Shown here piece after piece: positions 12,210-23,650 of a stretch of 64,000 nt of DNA. The stretch is from Artemia franciscana (taxonomy: Eukaryota > Arthropoda > Branchiopoda > Anostraca > Artemiidae). The stretch covers positions 43,166,241-43,230,240 of the forward strand of contig NC_088867.1 of NCBI RefSeq assembly GCF_032884065.1. Direction: 5' to 3'. The position numbers and the translations under genes are program-made. Under the pieces are notes generated by a model. It was not told the DNA's origin and ran no database searches. It worked only from the letters and a program-made list of their open reading frames with translations. Within the stretch, counting starts at the first letter, position 1, and every line of letters starts with the position of its first letter.

Positions 12210-13943
12210 TCAAACAGTTCGTGGTAACGAACTGTAGTAAGGAGCGACCCGATTCAATAGCAACCAAAACTCTACAGCCAACCAAAACTAGCTACATCAA
12301 AAGAATTGCGTTTTAATGCTGATTTTAAATATATAAGTTTAATCAAGTTTAGTCTTACCCATAAAAAGTTACGAGCCTGAGAAAATTTGCCTTATTTTAA
12401 AATATAGGAGAAAACAACCCCTAAAAGTCATAAAATCTTAACGACAATAACACAATAAGATTCAGCGTATCAGAGAACCCTACTGTAGAAGTTTCAAGCT
12501 CCTATCTGCAAAAATGTGGAATTTCGTATTTTTTGCCAGAAGAAAAATCACGGGTGCGTGTTTATTTGTTTTTTTGTTTTGTTGTTTTTTTTTCCCAGGG
12601 GTCATCGTATCGACCAAGTGGTCCTAGAATGTCGCAAGAGGGCTCATTCTAACGAAAATGAGAAGCTCTAGTGCCCTTTTTAAGTGACCAAAAAAATTGG
12701 AGGGCACCTAGGCCCCCTCCCACGCTCATTTTCTCCAAAGTCAACGGATCAAAATTTTGAGATAGCCATTTTGTTCCGCATAGTCAAAAACCATAAGAAC
12801 TATGTCCTTAGGAATGACTTACTCCCCAACAGCCCCTGGAAGAGGGGCTGCAAGTTACATACTTCGGCCAGTGTTTACATATAATAATGGTTATTGGGAA
12901 GTGTACAGCGTTTTAATGGGATTTTTTTTTGGTTTTGGGGGTGGGGTTGAGGGAGGGAGCTATGTGGTAGGATCTTTCCTTGGAGAAATATGTCATGGGG
13001 GAAAAGAAATTCAATGAAAAGGGTGCAGGGTTTTCTAAAATTACTATAAAAAAACAATGAAAAAATAAACATGGAAAAGTTTTTTCAATTGAAAGTAAGG
13101 AGTAGCATTGAAACTTAAAACGAACAGAGATTATTCCGCATATGAGGTGTTCTAAAAGTACTTTAGCATAAAGAGCGAGGTATTTAGGAGGAGGTAAATA
13201 CCTCGCTCTTTATGCTTTAGTATTTTTAGTAATTTCAACTATTTATTCTACGGCCTCTCGGATTCAGGGGTCATTCTTAAAGAATTGGGACAAAACTTAC
13301 GATTTAGTGTAAAGAGCGAGGTATTAACAAGGGTAAAAACCCCCTCGTATACATAACAAAAATTTAAGAATATAAAAGTTTGTTAAATAAGCTAAATCTT
13401 AAGTTACGTATATTTTTTACTAATAAAAACATTCGTTAAAAATTAAAATTTATAGTTAGCCTTTTTATGTAACCGAAAAATTGCAGGGCAACTAGGCTTT
13501 CTCCACCCCTTATTTCTACAAATCGTCTGATCAAAGCTAAGAGAAAGCCCTTTAGCCAAAAAAGGAATTAATATGCAAATATCATTTTAATAATTTATGT
13601 GTGGAGGGCCAAAATCAAACATGCATTAATTCAAAAACGTTCAGAAATTACATAAAAAAACTAGTTTTTTTAACTGAAAGTAAGGAGCGACATTAAAACT
13701 TAAAACGAACAGAAATTACTCCGTATATGAAATGGGTTGTCCCCTCCGCAATCCCTCGCTCTTTACGCTAGACTTTGACTCTTTGTCACAATTCTGATTT
13801 TAAAACCATTAAAAACTTTAGCGTAAAGAGCGAGGGATTGCAGAGGGGACAACCCATTTCATATACGGAGTAATTTATGTTCGTTTTAAGTTTTAATGTC
13901 GCTCCTTACTTTCAGTTTAAAAAAACTAGTTTTTGTATGTAAT
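12210..13943 (+). mobile_element. Family 1 element, copy B (full length)
   Basis: Both ends are present. The 5' end has the perfect 8-bp-stem palindrome CAGTTCGTGGTAACGAACTG. The 3' hairpin spans about 13646-13943, ending in ATGTAAT to pair with ATTACAT at its left foot. A second internal hairpin lies at about 13150-13215 (arms around TTTAGCATAAAGAGCGAGG). The element is inserted in the hairpin loop of copy A2, so B is younger than A2. Confidence 0.88.
13646..13943. repeat. Long inverted repeat (3' hairpin of copy B)
   Basis: The arms, about 13646-13770 and 13815-13943, mirror each other almost without mismatch, including the copy-specific GGGTTGTCCCCTCCGCAAT block and its complement. Confidence 0.92.
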
Positions 13944-15336
13944 CTTAGAAAAGCAGCAATAGCACTTTTACTAGATGTCAGATCAGAATCGTTTCCTTGG
14001 AGCTGTTTATTAAGTGTATTAAGTTTTTCAAATATATCTGATAAGTAAAACACATCATTTTTATTTGCAAGCAGTTTTGCTCCAAGTTGTGTGTCAGCAA
14101 GAAAGGAAACAATAGAATCCCAAAGTGCAATGAAATGCTTAAGACAATTCCCCTTTGATAGCCATCTCACCTCTGCATGTAATACAAGCCACTCAAACTC
14201 TTCTCCATTTTGCTTACAGAATTCACGAAAAAGACAGTCTTGGAGTGTTTGATTTAATATGGTTTACTACTTTTATTTTAACAGAAAGGGCATCATGCAG
14301 ACGTGCACTCATTTTCTTTGTAACTAAGTGTTGACGGTGTATCACACAGTGAATATAATATACTTCTAGGACTGTTTTTTTCAATGTGCAATAAAACCTT
14401 TGTATCTGCCTGTCATAGATGGTGCATCATCAGTAGCATAAGCAATTATATTTTTAAGTGGGATATTGTTTTCCTTGAAATAAGTAGCATCTTCATTAAA
14501 AATTGTTTCACCTTTTGTGTCTGTCGTAAGACTTCTAGCAAAAAGCATTTCCTCTTTGGGTCCCTCATTGTTAAATCTAACATATGTTAATAAAAGGGCC
14601 TCATTATTTCTTAAAGTTGATTAATCAAGTTGAAGGGCAAACTGTTTCACTCGCAAATGAGCTATCCATTGTTTTTCTACGTCCTCTACCATTTCATCAA
14701 TGCGTCGTGACACAGAAGAGTTGCTTAAAGGGATGTAATTAGTAATTTCAATTGTATTTTGTTTCATAACTGACGAAATTATAGCAGAAATTGTGGGTAG
14801 AATTACTGTTTCGCCAATATTATGGGGTTTTCCGGCCTTTACAATTATTTTGCTTATTTCATATGATGCCAGGAAACCATTATTTCCTAATATATGTTGA
14901 AAGATTATGATCTTTGCTCTTGCCACTGACCAACGGGTAATAGATAAGTCGTTGAAGATCTATGGTTAGGTACCGGGCATCGGGAAGGAAATATCTGCTT
15001 AAAAATAAAGATCAAAGCTCACCGCCTACTTCATGAGAGAAGTCAAAAGATTTTCATCTTCACTTGTTCTTGCCACTGACTGATGGGGGAATATTTAAGT
15101 CAAAAGAAGGAACAAAAAAAAAATAATGAAAGAATTATTAATCTATATTTTTCAAAATAATGTAAAGTACTGTAGAAATTGAATTTTTCTAAATAAAGAG
15201 CGTTCTGAGTTGGTTTTCTTCATAGACCCCCAAAATATCATTGTGGACCCCCAATTTGTTGTGTTTTGCCTGTGGACCCCCAGGAATATTAAATGGACCC
15301 CTAGGGGTCCATCTGGACCCCGGTTTAGAGCCACTG
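13944..15336 (-). mobile_element. hAT transposon remnant, 3' truncated
   Basis: On the minus strand the element starts at 15336 with CAGTGGCTCTAAACCGGGG, a hAT-type terminal repeat (CAGNGGTTCTNAACC pattern). After GGGGGTCCA-rich 5' sequence come recognisable transposase fragments (14946 down to 13946). The other end is lost at the junction with family 1 copy B. ATCTAGTG at 15337-15344 would be the 8-bp target site, but its partner is missing. Confidence 0.7.
13946..14946 (-). pseudogene. hAT transposase (ZBED5/SCAND3-like), degenerate
   Basis: Reading the minus strand from 14946: an ASYEISKIIVKAGKPHNIGE block, IPLSNSSVSRRIDEMVEDVE and FALQLD (14926-14621). Next, in shifted frames, come EMLFARSLTTDTKGE, ENNIPLKNIIAYATDDAPSM and LHAEVRWLSKGNCLKHF, then DIFEKLNTLNKQLQG (14170-13946). 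This order matches the RNase H-like catalytic core of domesticated-type hAT transposases such as ZBED5. Stops and shifts occur throughout 14180-14620. The C-terminal dimerisation region is missing where the family 1 copy begins. The protein would have cut and pasted its own element. Confidence 0.85.
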
Positions 15337-15344
15337 ATCTAGTG

Positions 15345-16013
15345 TCTTCCCATGAAAAGTATGCTTTGTAGAATGAATTATTATCCATTATTCGCTTGTG
15401 TCTTGAAATGAAAAAAAAAATCCTTCTTCTATAAGAATCATTTTTATTTAGAGCTGTTCTTTTACTTGTCATTCTGTGAACAAAAAGAAAAGAAAGTAAG
15501 AGAATCATAATAATAACCAATTTTTTTTCATGACCTTGTTCCTTATTTTTAATTGTATTCATTTCCCTTTGACCGCTTAATTTTTCATAGAAACAGGATA
15601 AATTTCTTGGAGGGGATTAAGTCATCCCAGTGGTGCTAATCCCAACGCCTTACCCTTGTTGTGGTTTATTTTCGATCCAAAAGGACTAATTGTGTCACCG
15701 ATTATATTTGTACTGAGTAGGAGCACCTCTTTTTGCTCATATATACAACTAATGTGAGCATGTGCAAGCATGTCGAAGAGATTAGTTCACCACAACACAG
15801 AAAAAGCCGATTTCTATAGAATACAAAAACTATGGAAATAACTTTGAATTCTAATATCAATATACTAGCCCAAGGAGAATCATTTAGATTATATATACAG
15901 TCTAACATTGCGTTAATGATTAATGATAAATTTACATGTATGCCTGATGTTTTTTTGGCCAGAGTGAACTGTACATTTTATTTTGTTGCAAATTAGTATT
16001 TAAAGGATGGGAC
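15345..16013. other. No gene recognised
   Basis: Intergenic-like AT-rich sequence between the hAT end and the SINE. The 136-codon minus-strand open frame at 15152-15562 runs over the hAT terminus and has no recognisable motif. Confidence 0.5.
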
Positions 16014-16176
16014 ATAACCTGCATGATGTCTTGTGGTGGCGCAGTGGATTTGACCTTAGCTTGGTAATACGGGACCCAGAGATCGAATCATGCTGCAGGA
16101 ATGCACTGCAGGGCCAACGCAGGGACCTTAGTAGTCTAGAAGCGTCGTTAATTCTTAAATAAATAACCTGCATGAT
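16014..16176 (+). mobile_element. tRNA-derived SINE with 14-bp target site duplication
   Basis: ATAACCTGCATGAT occurs at 16014-16027 and again at 16163-16176, a perfect target duplication. The body between (16028-16162) has an RNA polymerase III A-box-like TGGCGCAGTGG (about 16036-16046) and a B-box-like GATCGAATC (about 16081-16089), spaced as in a tRNA. It ends in a TAAATAA-type tail. SINEs are moved by a partner LINE. Confidence 0.78.
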
Positions 16177-16510
16177 CACTAGAATCCCTTTGATTTCGCT
16201 ATTCTTATAGCAGTGTAAGTGCGATGCTGATTTAAGTGCTTTTGGGGGGGGGGTAACAAACATTTTATGCTACCTCAAGGAAAGCAGTCTTGTTAGAATA
16301 TATCAACAAATATTGACGTAAAAATGCTCATTTCAGTTACTATTCAGCAACTGGCCGTCCTACCTACTGTCTGCCCATGAGGAAGTATATTTTGCAAAAT
16401 TAGTTAATATCCATCGCCAAACAGAATGCATTGAAATGAAAAAGTCCGACATCTATCATAAATATTGTCGTTGACGTTTCAATTTTCGTTTTCATCAAAT
16501 TATTCCATAA
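16177..16510. other. No gene recognised
   Basis: Short stretch with a G-run near 16242-16251. Nothing coding is seen before the LINE at about 16510. Confidence 0.4.
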
Positions 16511-16559
16511 CAAATGTTTAAAATTTTGGTAAGTAAATTTAGTTTTTTTAGTAAGCTTT

Positions 16560-17417
16560 TACAAGAAAGAGAGTTGTTTCTGCAGTCTTCTTTGATATTA
16601 AGAAAGCTTATGATACATTGGACCCCTTTGCAATTCTTAGACAGGCTCATAAATTTAATGTTGGAAATAATTTCTGGAAGTGGTGCAGGGCAGTGCTTTT
16701 TAATAGGACTATTAAACCAGAGTTGGATCCATATGCTCCTCTGCTAGTACAGTCTCATTAGGTGCTCTTCAAGGAGGAGTTTTGAGTCCTCTTCTTTTTA
16801 ACATACTGATTAATGATATTATTTTGGCTGATATGCCCTCAATAAAGTTTGCCTTATATGCAGATGACTTAGCCCTTTGGACTGAAGGCTCCTCTCCTGA
16901 AGCTTGTCAACCCAAGCTCCAGGGAGCAATTGATAAACTATCAATATGGCTTAATACAAAAAATCTGGTTTTTTCTATCCCAAAGACCACTGGTATGGTT
17001 TTTTCTAGGAAAATTGACCTTAGGCAAGATTGTCTCTCAATTAATCTGACTCTATATAAACAACAAATTCATTTTGCCAGGAATGTGAAATTTCTTGGTA
17101 TGTGGCTGGATAGTAAGTTAAATTGGAATGATCATATCTCTTATCTTAGTGATGCACTTGAAAAACGACTGAATTTTATGCGTGCTGTTGCTGGGCAAAA
17201 GTGGGGAGCTAGCCAAGATGGTCTTCAAAAACTATTCATATGTATAATATATGGAAAGATTGAATATTGTCTCCCTGTCTATTACTCAGCTTCAAAAAAG
17301 TTAATTTCTAAAATGGAATCAATAGTTCACCATGGCCTGATATTAATCACAGGTGCACTAAAAAGTACTCCTATTGCAGCTTTGCTCAATGAGGTTAATA
17401 TAGCCTACCTTCTTTAG
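16560..17417 (+). pseudogene. LINE reverse transcriptase domain
   Basis: Upstream of the main frame, FFDIKKAYDTLD (about 16590-16620) is RT motif A. After a stop/frameshift near 16757 the frame gives LQGGVLSPLLFNILIND (motif B) and FALYADDLALWTEG with the YADD active site near 16854-16868. KFLGMWLDSKLNWNDHI and a long thumb-like region follow, ending at a stop at 17415-17417. Together these are RT motifs A to E in order. The frame fits the RNase H frame downstream, apart from stops. Confidence 0.88.
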
Positions 17418-17761
17418 AAGAAAGATTCTTGAAACTTTCTTCTAATTACTTTATGAAAGTAAATACTAACCAAAACCTCCATATTCTCAAGGAGTGTCTC
17501 ATAAATCATACATTTTTCTATGAAAATTGGAAGACATATAGTAGTCCAGCCATTATCAAGTTGGTCTCCTTGCTGAATGGTATAGGTGTTCCTGAAAACC
17601 TAATCTTTTCTTGTCAGACCCAAATATCTCCCAACCCTCCTAATAGCATTGATAATGTTATAGATACAAAAATCCCTGGCATGGATTGTCCTAAGAATAA
17701 AATGAATAGTTTAATCCTTCACCAACTTACACTAGCTAAAATGGTTGAATTTTATAATTAG

Positions 17762-18640
17762 AAACAGATATTTATTGACGGATCTGTCTCAAATGATGGG
17801 AAGGCATCCATAGACATTTTTTCTGAGTGGAATGGCTCATCAGTTAGGATTAGAGTTTCAGATGGAATCTCCATTTTCCATGCAGAATGTCTTGCTCTCC
17901 AAAAAGCTTTGGATACAGTGCTGGAAGTAGGATCAGGTGCATTTGTTATCTTTTCTGACTCTAAAAGTGTTCTTTCTGATCTAAAAAAGAGGCAAGGAAA
18001 AGTTATTCCAATTATTGTTCATCTACAGGGAAAGATTCAGAAAGTAATGTCTTCTGATGGTCTTCAACTGAAAATGGTCTGGGTTCCTTCTCACATAAGG
18101 ATTAAGGGAAATGAAATTGCTGACAGTATTGCAAAACAGGCTATCCACCACCCTATTGCTTGGAAGGTTGCTCTCACTGTAAATGAAACTTAAAAGTTAA
18201 TAACCTCTGCTGCAAGTTCTCTTAGAATTAATAATACTTGTATTGCAACAACTAATATTTATGTTTTGTCTTTTGAGGGGCATTATATCCCACATCATCT
18301 TATCCACCCAAATAGGAAAATTGCAAACTCTATTTTCCATCTGAGAACTGGTCATGCAATGACCAGATCTTGTCAAGCACTATATCATCTTTCAGATAGC
18401 AAGTCATGCCCTTTTTATAGGTGTGTAAATATTGATGAAACAATAGATCACATTCTCTCAGAATGCCCTTGTTTCACAACTGAGAGAAATATTCTGATCA
18501 GAAAAATTGAATCATTGGGCCTGAAGATGTCCACTCTTCTTGTTTTAGGTTTCACTCGTGTTAGTAAAGATAAGGATTTAAAAATATTGGAGGCATTGAG
18601 AGTTTTTGTGTCTTCAACAATGATTTTCAACTGGTTGTAA
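17762..18640 (+). pseudogene. LINE RNase H domain and C-terminal Cys-His region
   Basis: The RNase H core is visible as IFIDGSVS (first catalytic Asp), HAECLALQKAL (Glu), FVIFSDSKSVL (Asp) and VWVPSHIRIKGNEIADSIAK (His and Asp), so all catalytic acids are present. After a stop near 18193 a separate frame (18266-18640) gives FHLRTGHAMTRS and C-P-F-Y-R-C...ETIDHILSECP. That is the Cys/His block commonly found after RNase H in such LINEs. The RNase H would remove the RNA template during second-strand synthesis. Confidence 0.88.
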
Positions 18641-18690
18641 TTTCCTTTTTTTTTTTTTTTTTCAGTCACAAGAGTGTGGTGAGAAGAGAA

Positions 18691-20980
18691 GATGATTTGA
18701 TTTATTTGATTTGTATGTTCTTTTCATTTCTATGATTTTAGTTTAATTATTGTTTGGTGATGCAGAGGGCAAAAGCCAAGCATATTTTCTCTACAACAAG
18801 TAAATTTAGTAGTTATCAATATTTTTTTGAGAGTGAGGACTGGTGGGGTGTTAGTAGGGAATTTTGTGATATATTAGAATTGTATTACATTATACAAATC
18901 AATCTCTATTTAAAAATAATGTCCTAGCTGCTAGGCCACCTTCCTAGATTTGAAGGGATAGGCCTATATGACAATGTAAACAACAAGATACTTTTTATCC
19001 AACTTGCAAGTCTTGTATTACCCCCAGACCTATTATCTTTCACAAAATACTCCATTGAAAATAGATGTTTCATTGTTCACATAGGCTAGGTCTACTCTCC
19101 TCAGCCAAAACTAGGCTATGATAACCAAGGCCTTCCACAGGCTGCGGCATTTGAAAAACTTACTCAATAATTAGATTTACTTATTACACCTACCAAGCCC
19201 AAAATCATGCAATTCAACCTGAGGATAACCACATAAACTACCTAGCCTATGTCCTATGCTTGACCAAAAATTCAATTTCCATCTTCTAATCACAAAAAAG
19301 TACACAATAAAAAAATGCCATAGGTAAATTGAAAGTTAAGGTTTCTCAAATCCTGGGAAATATTTAATTTTCAAGTATAGTCAAAAATTTTCAAGTATAG
19401 TCTAATGTCAACCAGCATGTGTTCCCTGGGGAGACCCTCCAACACAGGTTGACTCTAGTTTGGCATTGTGGAGTGACAGGAATGAGAGGTGTACTCTAAG
19501 TAGGAGATGGTAATAATGGCAATAAAGGGGGGAAAATTAGCCATGACTTGATGACCACTCTTTTAGACTATCTGTCTTGGCTTTTTCTACAATTAGCCAT
19601 GACTTGACAACTATTCTATTTTTAAGTTAGGTTAGGAATATGAAACTTTCAGAGATTGGTCTAGGCTATGAGCTAAATTTGAACCTAGAATATCTGCAAA
19701 AATTTGACTTTTTAAACCCTGGCTTTATTCAGCTCCAAGAACAAACTGTTGGTGATATATCAGCAAAAGTAAATATTAGAAAACTCACAAAATTAGGTAA
19801 CTTAAATTAATGCCTAAGGACAAAAAGGAATAAGAAATTTAAGTAAATCATCTCAGATATAAACTTCTCACACTTTCTGTGGTCTATATACACCTAGATC
19901 AATCACTTTATTTTGAAATATTAAGCAAAAAACTTCCTAAAGGTGGTCAGCTACACTGTAAATTTGTTTAGAGGGCTACTGATTTCCATAATAAGTAGTT
20001 TTGAAGTCATTTACAACTAGTCAATTATCCCTTGCCCATTCCCAGCTGAGAACTGACACCAAAAGTGACATTTTTACCCAGGTCAGTGCTATTACAAGTA
20101 GAGTATCACACATAAAAATTTGGTTCAATCTGTAGGCTCTGTGTCAACTGTCCATGACTTGTGGCTTCCACAGTGACTACAAAACTGTCTAAAATTACTG
20201 TAGTCCCCTTGACCAAGAATTATGTTTGTCAGATTGTTCATTCTGAGTATCAGTTTTTACAACATGCTTGAATATTATTGCATATGAAATCTCCCCCCCC
20301 CTTAGATTGATGATGCTGCTTTTCTATATAATTGTCTGCCCTCTATAGAGTTGATATTGGTGCCCACCCAGTAAATGTTGAAAGACTTACAAGTATCTGC
20401 CCTCCTTCTCTTCTTTTCTCTGTGCCATTGACTGAATTAAAAAAAAAACAAATCATACATATATACATATTTGCAACAAGCTTGAAAGCTTACCATATTT
20501 GGTATTAATAAATAAATAAATAAATCTTTTGAAACAAAAGGCACAATCTGTTTCTATGATGCTAGTTCAAAAAAAGATCAAACAAAGCTTTAGTCAAGGA
20601 ATTGAAATGCCAAAAAGGTAATAGAGAGGTGAACTTGATAATTTATAAAGGTGCAATTTTACGAAAAAACTTATAGGTTATAACAATTCTCATGAGTTTT
20701 CCAATGTTTCACTGATGACTTTACCATCTCCTACATACCCTTGTAAATTGTTTGAGTAATCATAGTCTTTTCACTGCCTAATCTTGTCTCTCAACTGTAT
20801 AGTAGTGTTCATAATAATGTTTCTTTGTCTGATTCTGACCTAGTTTTTTGTATGCCTAGTTTTTTAGTTATGTTATGCCTAGTTGTTATGCCTAGTTATA
20901 TATATTTTAGTTAGTTATGCCTAGTTTTTTGGCTCCTGCTTGTGCTAGTCCTACATCCTCTTGGATTCCTACCTCTCAAA
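18691..20980. other. No gene recognised
   Basis: About 2.3 kb of AT-rich sequence with no open frame of note and no repeat shared with the rest of the window, apart from a (TAAA)n run at about 20505-20524 and a C-run near 20291. It could be unique intergenic or intronic DNA. Confidence 0.5.
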
Positions 20981-21111
<131 letters not shown>

Positions 21112-21345
21112 TGGAGATTATCAGACCTTACCTTAGACCTTAGTTCCTCGAGAGCCATTGGTGGCACATAGGGCGTCGACAAAGCCTCTCCATTCGTCTC
21201 GCATTGGTGCTGCAGCGATGACGTCTTCCCATTTGGGTATTAGTGAGGTGCCGGCCGTCCTCAGATCTTGGTCATGTGTTTGTCTCAATGTATTTTTGGG
21301 GTGGCCTCTCTTTCTTCTACTGTCTGGCTTCCATTCATAGGTTGT

Positions 21346-22438
21346 TCAAGGAAGGCGGCTCTCTTCCATACAAAGAACGTGTCCCAGGTATATCCACTGC
21401 CTTCTTTTCAGCAACTCAATGACTGGAGGTTGACCTGTCTTTCTGCGTATTTCTGCATTTGTAATTTTTTGTTGCCAACTCGTATTCAACATTCTTCTGA
21501 GGCTCATATTTTCAAATGCAAGGATCCTTTTTTCAAGCTGGGTTTTTATTTTCCAACATTCACTTGCGTAAAGGAGAATTGAGAGTACATTGCTGTTGAA
21601 GAGTTGAAGCTTCAGTCGCATTGAATATTTATTACTTCTCCAAATAGGCTTCAATCTATTGAAGGCCCCTGTAGCTTGTCCAATTCTACGTTTAATCTCG
21701 GTCGAGATCTCTCCATCACAATCAATCCAGCTACCCAGGTACTTGAACTCCTGGACTTGTTCTAGATCTTTGTTTTTGCAATGGAGAACAAGTGGCGAGG
21801 TTGTGATGGCCATGCTCTTCGATTTGTCAATGTTTATCTTTAGACCGACATACTCTGCATTCTTGGTAATAGTGTCAAGCAGCTGCTGCAACCGTTCTTT
21901 AGACTCTTCGAGAAGGACAACGTTGTCTGCAAAGTCCAGATCAAACAGTTGCTTGTTGCTTACTTTTACCCTGTAGCCCGATGTAAATCTCAGGGCATAA
22001 TCCATTATAATTATAAAGAGCATGGGGGAAAGTACACATCCTTGACGAACACCAGACATGATCTTGAAAAATCTGGTTGTACCGTTTTCGGTCTTTATGC
22101 AACCTTCCAATTCTTCATAAAGCGCTATAATCATATCTACTATTTTCTCGGTAATTCTGTAGTATTTCAAAACTCCACAAGCAATCTCTGTCAACTGAGT
22201 CAAATGCCTTTTCAAAGTCAATGAATAGGAGGTAGAGCTTCTTGTTCCATTCTTTTGATTCTTTGACAAGCATTCTCAGTACAAATAGATCAGAGCAGGA
22301 TCTCCCAGTTCTGAAACCATGCTGCTCTTCTCGTAGAGTTGCGTCTAGTGCTTTCCGCAGACGCTGCAAAATGACGGAGGCTAATAGTTTGGATGAGACA
22401 GGGAGAAGATTGATGCCTCTCCAGTTATGGCAGTTCAT
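21346..22438 (-). pseudogene. LINE reverse transcriptase palm and C-terminal region
   Basis: From 22438 down: CHNWRGINLLPVSSKLLASV, EEQHGFRTGRSCSDL and LLFIDFEKAFDSVDR (motif A). After a frameshift near 22150-22200 come MSGVRQGCVLSPMLF (motif B) and LDFADNVVLLEES (motif C). The usual FADD reads FADN here, losing the second catalytic aspartate. FKYLGSWIDCDGEI and a C-terminal LLYASECW...RRMLNTSWQQKITNAEI block follow, then LGHVLCM. It is clearly an RTE-like RT, non-functional by frameshift and active-site change. Confidence 0.9.
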
Positions 22439-22512
22439 CTAGTCTCCCTTTTGAAGAGTTTGACTATAATGCCTCTGCTCCAATCTCTTGGGACCTTCAC
22501 TAAGGTCCATAT

Positions 22513-23310
22513 TTAGGTGAAAAGAGAAAGCCAAATGGATATGCAGGTACTAATTGAGTACTTCAGCATTTCTGCTGAAATGCCATCAATACCTGGGGCT
22601 GGTCCATTTTTCAGCTTCTTTGCTGCATGCATGATCTCCTCAGCACTCGGAGGATCTGTATTGATGTCTAGATACATAAAAGGGATATCAGGTACGTTAG
22701 CTTGGTCGCAATTTCTTGGTCTGTTCAGAAGTTTTTCGAAATGGGAAGCCCATCTCTCGTCATTTTTTTCTGGATCAGATATAATTGATCCATTTTCGTG
22801 CTTGACAAGGGTGATTTGGCTGCTTTGTTTTCCTACCATCTCATTTGTCATTCGGTAGACAGTCTTGGAGTCACCCTTCCTAGCAGCTTCTTCAGCTAAA
22901 GCTGCTTTCTTTTCAAGGAACTGTCTCTTGTCCTTTCTTGCACTCTTTTTTACCTCTTTATCTTTTTCTTTGTATAATTGTTTTGTTGCCAGTTCTGAAA
23001 ATCTTGTAGTATATATGAGCATGGCCTGCTTAAGTGCCTTTTGTGCGTCAATCAGTTTCCTTGTTATATCAGAGATCCACCTTTCCTTTGGTTTCTTTCG
23101 GAAAACTAGCTTTTCTTCGGCAATCATCGTGTATGCACTTTTTATTTTCTCCCATTTCTCTTCGACACTTTCTGAGTCATTTGCCTCAACAGCCAAGGCA
23201 TCAAATTTGTTCCATACAGAGATACAGAAATCTCTGCGAATTTTTTGATCCTGTAGCTTGTCCGTGTCATACAGTTTCTTCAGATCTTGCTGTGTCTTTT
23301 TTTTGGGCAT
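22513..23310 (-). pseudogene. LINE linker between endonuclease and RT
   Basis: This 265-codon minus-strand frame is charged and helix-rich. It contains KKPKERWISDITRKLIDAQ, a DSKTVYRMTNEMVGK block and WASHFEKLLNRP, then PPSAEEIMHAAKKLKNGPAPGIDGISAEMLKY. The last block is RT motif 0/1 (K-N-x-x-A-P-G-x-D-G), placing it directly upstream of the RT palm. A stop follows near 22513; the homologous frame then continues as VPRDWSRGIIVKLFK to join the RT at 22438. The annotated ATG is unlikely to be a true start. Confidence 0.85.
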
Positions 23311-23647
23311 GTAGTTTGATCTTTAAGTGGGCGATCATGAGCATGTGATCCGACTGGGCGTCTGCTCCTCTATACCCACGCACGTCTAACAGGCTTGTAC
23401 GCTACCTTCTGGCGATCAGGAAATGGTCAATCTGGTTTTGCGCTGAGCCCTTTGGAGATGTCCATGTGTACTTATGCACATTTTTATGCTCAAAGAGTGT
23501 CCCACCAAGGACAAGGTCATTACTTAGCGTGAAGTCTACTAGTAATGCACCATTTTCGTTAATCTGGCCAAGTCCATGCAGTCCTAGGACTTCCGGACAG
23601 TACTTGCAATCGGCTCCTACTTTGGCATTCAGATCACCAACAGACAT
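23311..23647 (-). pseudogene. LINE apurinic endonuclease, C-terminal part
   Basis: The minus strand gives SVGDLNAKVGADCK, LGQINENGALLVDFTLSNDLVLGGTLF, KYTWTSPKGSAQNQIDHFLIARR, then one stop, then RGADAQSDHMLMIAHLKIKL. GDLNAK (Asp-Asn), the T-W block and the final SDH are the conserved Mg-binding and catalytic signatures of the EEP fold. The N-terminal half (WNVR... blocks) is not present. The enzyme would nick the genomic target site. The single stop after ARR splits the last segment. Confidence 0.85.
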
Positions 23648-23650
23648 AGA

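Larger units (their letters stand above)
16510..18690 (+). mobile_element. LINE with RT and RNase H domains, 5' truncated
   Basis: The order is RT (16560-17417), RNase H (17762-18193) and a Cys-His C-terminal region (18266-18640), followed by a T-run at 18644-18661. An RNase H domain downstream of RT is typical of I-superfamily LINEs (I, LOA, R1-related). The endonuclease and ORF1 are missing at the 5' side, as is common for 5'-truncated insertions. Stops and frameshifts (near 16757, 17418, 17761, 18193) show it is dead. Confidence 0.87.
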
